The notes under the pieces were generated by a model. The model worked only from the letters and a program-made list of their open reading frames with translations, was not told the origin of the DNA and did not search any database. Source: DASUAS01 sp963720765 (GTDB taxonomy: Bacteria; Actinomycetota; Acidimicrobiia; IMCC26256; DASPTH01). From it: a stretch of 64,000 nt of DNA. Position 1 is the first letter of the stretch. The number at the start of each line of letters is the position of its first letter. Shown piece after piece: positions 60,524 through 64,000 of the stretch. The stretch is from contig CAVRGS010000012.1 in assembly GCA_963720765.1 (NCBI GenBank), forward strand, positions 1 to 64,000. The letters are read 5' to 3'. The position numbers and the translations under genes are program-made.

Positions 60524-61482
60524 CTACGGCTCGAGCAGCACCTTGATCGCGCCGGCCGCCCGGTCGCCGGCGACGCGGAACGCCTCGGGCGCGTCGTCGA
60601 GCCCGAACCGGTGGTGCACCAGCGCGTCGACCACCTCCGGTCGGGCCGCGAGCAGGGCCGCCGCGGTCTCGAACTCGGACGCACCGCCGCCGTGGACGTG
60701 GTCGGTGTGGCCGTACATCGCCGACGGCACGATCCGCACCTCCTTCGTGAGCAGTGCGGCACCGATCGCGACGGGCTCCCAGTACGTCGCCACGACGACG
60801 ATCGAGCCGCCTGGACGTACGCGCGCGACCGCGTCGTCGAGCGACGACTGCGTGCCTGCGGCGTCGACCACCGCGCCGTATTCGTCGGCGAGGCGAGGGC
60901 GGGCACCGAGGAGCTCACCACTTGTGCGCTGGTGCGCGTGACGCGCCACGAGGTCGACGTCGATGCCGCGCGCGCCCAGTGCCGCGACCGTCGCGAGCCC
61001 GATCGACCCGCCTCCGATGACGAGCACCCGGTCGCCCGGGTCGACCTGGATCCGTCCGGCGGCGTGGGTGCCGACCGCGAGCGGTTCGACCAGGGCGCCG
61101 ATCACGGGATCGGTCTCGGGCGCCAACGGCACGAGACAGCGGCGCTCGACGATCACGGCGTCGGCGAGTCCGCCGTCGACCGACACACCGTGCAGGCGAT
61201 CGGCGCCGTGACGGCACAACTGCGTCTCCCCCGCGGGCAGCGGTCGCACGCTCCGCACCACGCGTTGGGTTGCACTGCGACCGCGGTGCCGTCGTCGAGC
61301 ACCCCCGCGAACTCGTGACCGAGGGTCACCGGCAGGTTCCACGCGGCCAGGTGCAGGTCGGATGCGCAGATGCCGGACGACCGCACGCGCACCCGCACTG
61401 GATCGGCGGCGTGGGCAGGCGCGACCGCGTCGACGTCGACCACCCGCACGCCACCTTCGCCGTCGGCTCGCACCGCTCGCAC
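60524..61482 (-). CDS. zinc-dependent alcohol dehydrogenase (MDR), frameshifted
   Basis: About 319 residues after repair. Frame one has SSGICASDLHLAAWNLPVTLG (catalytic Cys), LGHEFAGVL and CGACDRC; frame two continues with QLCRHGADRLHG and VLVIGGGSIGLATVAALGARG (NAD site). The break lies in a run of five G in the structural-zinc loop at ~61230-61240, where one G seems missing. It oxidises a primary or secondary alcohol, plausibly the product of the P450 or epoxide hydrolase. The GTG start at 61480-61482 gives MRAVRADGEG. Confidence 0.85.
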
Positions 61483-61587
61483 CAGGTGAGTCTGGCAGGC
61501 CGCGGCGAGGGGATCGCCGTGCCGACCCCACTACGGTGTCTGCGGCAGCAAACGGACCGATTGCAACTGGACGGGCGTGGAGTGACG

Positions 61588-62490
61588 ATGGCGGATCTCG
61601 GTTTCGACGGGAAGGTGGCGATCGTCACCGGTGCAGGCGGCGGCCTGGGACGTGAGCACTCGCTGCTCCTCGCCAGTCGCGGCGCGCTCGTGGTCGTCAA
61701 CGACGTCGGCGGGGCGGTCGACGGCACCGGCGGCGACGCCGGTCCCGGCCAGGTCGTCGTCGACGAGATCAAGGCCGCCGGCGGCGAGGCCGTGCTCGAC
61801 ACCAATTCGGTGGCGACCCCCGAGGGCGGCGCGGCCATCGTGCAGACCGCGCTCGACACCTTCGGGCGCATCGACATCGTCGTGAACAACGCCGGCATCC
61901 TGCGCGACAAGAGCTTCCACAACATGGGCCCCGACCTCGTGGACCCCGTGCTCGACGTCCACCTGCGCGGCGCCTTCTACGTGACGCAACCGGCATGGGT
62001 GCGCATGCGCGAGCAGGCGTACGGCCGCATCGTGGTCACGGCATCGTCGGCCGGCCTGTTCGGCAACTTCGGACAGGCCAACTACGGCGCCGCCAAGATG
62101 GGGCTCGTCGGTCTCGCTCACGTCCTCGCCCAGGAGGGAGAGCGCTACAACATCAAGGCCAACGCCATCGCGCCCACCGCCGGCACGCGCATGACGCGCG
62201 AGATCTTCGGCGACGAGCTCGCCGACAAGCTCGCCCCCGGGCTCGTGTCGCCGTTGGTCGCGTGGCTCGCCCACGAAGACTGCCCGGTCTCGGGCCACAC
62301 CTATTCCGTGGGCGGCGGGCGGGTCGCCCGCGTGTTCATCGGTGAGGGCCAGGGGTATCTCAAGACCGGCGCCCCGCTCACCGTCGAAGACGTGCGCGAC
62401 CACTTCGACGAGATCGAGCGCACCGACGACTTCATGCTCCTGCGCAACGCGACCGACGAGCTGCGGGTCGTCTCGAAGCTCCTGGGCTGA
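61588..62490 (+). CDS. MFE-2-type SDR, 3-hydroxyacyl-CoA dehydrogenase-like
   Basis: A 300-residue SDR. VTGAGGGLGREHSLLLASRGA, VVVNDVGGAVDGTGGDAGPG and VVNNAGILRDKSFHNMGPD match the dehydrogenase domain of peroxisomal multifunctional enzyme 2 and its actinobacterial homologues; NYGAAKMGLVGLAHVLA supplies Tyr and Lys. It would oxidise 3-hydroxyacyl-CoA after hydratase action. GGAG lies before the ATG. The acyl-CoA dehydrogenase starts 25 bases downstream after GGGGAGGG. Confidence 0.92.
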   Translation: MADLGFDGKVAIVTGAGGGLGREHSLLLASRGALVVVNDVGGAVDGTGGDAGPGQVVVDEIKAAGGEAVLDTNSVATPEGGAAIVQTALDTFGRIDIVVNNAGILRDKSFHNMGPDLVDPVLDVHLRGAFYVTQPAWVRMREQAYGRIVVTASSAGLFGNFGQANYGAAKMGLVGLAHVLAQEGERYNIKANAIAPTAGTRMTREIFGDELADKLAPGLVSPLVAWLAHEDCPVSGHTYSVGGGRVARVFIGEGQGYLKTGAPLTVEDVRDHFDEIERTDDFMLLRNATDELRVVSKLLG

Positions 62491-62515
62491 CGCCGAACAA
62501 CGGGGAGGGTTCACC

Positions 62516-63832
62516 ATGACCGCGACCACGGGCACTGCGACCGGCGCACCGACCGACGACCTCGCCGCCGAGGTCACGGCCTGGCTCGACGCCCACTGGG
62601 ATCCCGACCTCACCGTCGAGGAGTGGTGGGCCCGACTCGGACCTTCCGGGTGGGCGGTGCCCACGTGGCCCGTCGAGTGGTACGGCAAGGGCCTCTCGCG
62701 GTCCGAAGGCGTCCGGGTGATGCAGACGATCGGCGGCTATCCCGCGCTGGGCGCGCCGGGTGGTCTCGGCACGTTGCTCGCGGGCCCGACGATCTACACC
62801 CACGGCACCGACGAGCAGAAGGAGCGCTACCTCCTCGACATCGTGACCGGCAAGCAGGCGTGGTGTCAGCTCTTCAGCGAGCCCGGTGCCGGTTCCGACC
62901 TCGCGGGGCTCAACACGCGGGCCGAGCTCGATGGCGACGAGTGGGTCGTCAACGGTCAGAAGGTGTGGACCTCGGGCGGCCACTGGTCCGACCTGGGCAT
63001 GCTGCTGGCGCGCACCGATCCCGACGTGCCCAAGCACCAGGGCATCACGTACTTCGCGGTCGACATGCACCAGCCGGGCATCGAGATCCGTCCGCTCAAG
63101 GAGCTCACCGGCCGCGCCATGTTCAACGAGGTGTTCCTCACCGACGTGCGCGTCCCGGTCGACGCCGCAATCGGTGGCGTGAACAACGGGTGGGCGGTCG
63201 CCAACACCACCCTCATGTTCGAGCGCAGCGGCCTCGGTGCCGGCGGCGGTGGCGGCAGCGTCGCCGCGCTCCCCGGCACCATCGGCGGAGACCTCGCCCG
63301 GCGCGCGGGCGACTTCAGCCGGGCCCGCGACCTGACCGACTCCGGCGGTGGCGGCGGGTCGATGTCGGTGCCGAACCTCACCCGGCTCGCGCGCGAGTGC
63401 GGCACCATCGACGACCCCGACATCCGCCAGTCGCTGGCGCAGCTGTATTCGATGAACGAGATCGCGCGCTACACCAACCTGCGTCAGCGGGCGTTGGCGA
63501 AGAGCGGCGGGATCCCGGGTCTCGGCAACATCGCCAAGCTCTCGATGAGCCGGATCCTGCGCCTCACCCGCGACCTCGGCGGTCGCGTCCTCGGTCCCTC
63601 TGCCACGCTGCACGGCTACTCGGCCGAGGACGTGGAGGCGCTCACGGCCGCGACCAACGGTGCGGTGCAGCCCGGTGTGACCGAATCGATGCTGTTCGCG
63701 CAGGCGCCGCAGATCTACGGCGGCACCGACGAGATCCAGAAGAACATCATCGGCGAGCGGGTGCTCGGGCTCCCCAAGGAGCCGGACACCAACAAGGGCA
63801 AGCCGTTCCGCGAGATCCCGAAGAACGGGTAG
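62516..63832 (+). CDS. acyl-CoA dehydrogenase with Gly-rich insertion
   Basis: A 438-residue acyl-CoA dehydrogenase. CQLFSEPGAGSDLAGLNTRAE, VVNGQKVWTSGGHWSDLGMLL, DPDVPKHQGITYFAVDM and the C-terminal YGGTDEIQKNIIGERVLGLP are intact. Between residues ~240 and ~285 there are two Gly-rich tracts (AGGGGGSVAALPG and DSGGGGGSMSVPN) where relatives have a plain helix. It closes the last cluster with the MFE-2-type SDR and would give its electrons to the fused ETF. The start ATG 62516 follows GGGGAGGG. Confidence 0.92.
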   Translation: MTATTGTATGAPTDDLAAEVTAWLDAHWDPDLTVEEWWARLGPSGWAVPTWPVEWYGKGLSRSEGVRVMQTIGGYPALGAPGGLGTLLAGPTIYTHGTDEQKERYLLDIVTGKQAWCQLFSEPGAGSDLAGLNTRAELDGDEWVVNGQKVWTSGGHWSDLGMLLARTDPDVPKHQGITYFAVDMHQPGIEIRPLKELTGRAMFNEVFLTDVRVPVDAAIGGVNNGWAVANTTLMFERSGLGAGGGGGSVAALPGTIGGDLARRAGDFSRARDLTDSGGGGGSMSVPNLTRLARECGTIDDPDIRQSLAQLYSMNEIARYTNLRQRALAKSGGIPGLGNIAKLSMSRILRLTRDLGGRVLGPSATLHGYSAEDVEALTAATNGAVQPGVTESMLFAQAPQIYGGTDEIQKNIIGERVLGLPKEPDTNKGKPFREIPKNG

Positions 63833-63840
63833 GCCGACAC

Positions 63841-63872
63841 CCAGCCGACCCTCAAGCCAGCCGACCCTCAAG
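63841..63872. repeat. 16-bp tandem duplication
   Basis: CCAGCCGACCCTCAAG occurs twice without spacer (63841-63856 and 63857-63872), just after the acyl-CoA dehydrogenase stop. It codes for nothing obvious. It may be a slippage duplication or half of a terminator; no stem can be formed within a copy. Confidence 0.85.
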
Positions 63873-63902
63873 GCGGAGTCCGGGCCTGCCGAATTGCACG
63901 GT

Positions 63903-64000
63903 GTGGGACGGTTCAGCACGCGCGCCTGGGTGATCGGCGCCTGCATCCTCGCGGCCATCGCCGTGGTCTCGGCGTCGGCCATCGTCTTCCAGGGGCGTGA
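63903..64000 (+). CDS. N-terminus of a membrane or secreted protein, cut by the window end
   Basis: From GTG 63903 the frame reads MGRFSTRAW, then VIGACILAAIAVVSASAIVF, a single hydrophobic stretch after one or two Arg residues, as in a signal anchor or signal peptide. Only 32 codons are visible, so the family is unknown. The gene probably starts a new transcript after the acyl-CoA dehydrogenase. Confidence 0.45.
   Translation, partial: MGRFSTRAWVIGACILAAIAVVSASAIVFQGR

Noticed and set aside
1..61482. Programmed ribosomal frameshifting as cause of the many frame breaks
   Set aside because: The breaks lack a shared slippery sequence or following structure and occur in unrelated genes; sequencing error is simpler.
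1..64000. CRISPR arrays, rRNA, tRNA and complete transposases
   Set aside because: No regularly spaced repeats, ribosomal sequence, tRNA cloverleaf or DDE/serine/tyrosine recombinase gene was recognised.

Overview
The window is GC-rich DNA with many GTG starts, ATGA/GTGA start-stop overlaps and several leaderless promoters. Its gene families are F420-type luciferase-like oxidoreductases, CYP125/CYP142-like P450s, a mycofactocin-type SDR, amidohydrolase-2 proteins and many acyl-CoA enzymes. This points to an Actinomycetota genome, most likely a free-living lineage such as Acidimicrobiia; the class-level call is inference. No rRNA, tRNA, CRISPR array or complete insertion sequence was seen.

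Layout. 1-10.1 kb: catabolic genes for acid or steroid-like substrates (CoA-transferase, hotdog protein, amidohydrolase, two acyl-CoA dehydrogenases, crotonase, FCD-type GntR regulator, SDR, P450, luciferase-like oxidoreductase). 10.1-19.7 kb: an accessory stretch with shorter, unrelated genes in mixed orientation. It holds an acyl-CoA dehydrogenase remnant, a tandem DUF1330 protein, an APH-like phosphotransferase, an ANT(6)-like nucleotidyltransferase, a secreted PI-PLC-like protein, a MetF-like protein, a rifampin ADP-ribosyltransferase (Arr), an orphan MazF-like toxin, a PPOX flavoprotein and a Doc/ribbon-helix-helix toxin-antitoxin pair with a perfect palindromic operator. 19.8-24.5 kb: a signalling block in which one very long protein joins PAS, GAF, histidine kinase, receiver, SpoIIE phosphatase and RsbW-like ATPase modules, with a STAS antagonist overlapping its start.

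25.6-31.9 kb: a ketone-oxidation operon (Baeyer-Villiger monooxygenase, duplicated SDR, lactonase-type amidohydrolase) followed by another SDR and a hotdog protein. 31.9-46.8 kb: mixed metabolic and transport genes, including crotonases, an SDR/SnoaL pair, a branched-chain-type binding protein, LtrA, an amidohydrolase, rhodanese, LysR with TauE, and CysQ. 47.3-50.7 kb: the conserved ATP-grasp / alpha-E / transglutaminase cluster. 50.8-54.6 kb: a form II coxSML-type molybdenum hydroxylase. 54.6-64 kb: a fused electron-transfer flavoprotein (beta-alpha), a CYP125-like P450, epoxide hydrolase, two crotonases, zinc alcohol dehydrogenase, a MFE-2-type SDR and an acyl-CoA dehydrogenase. These would oxygenate, hydrolyse and beta-oxidise a hydrophobic substrate and pass electrons to the ETF.

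Fourteen otherwise intact genes carry single frameshifts (CoxL three, alpha-E two). Fifteen of the seventeen events look like one extra base. This is best explained by uncorrected insertion errors in the assembly, so these genes are annotated as whole CDSs with the break noted.
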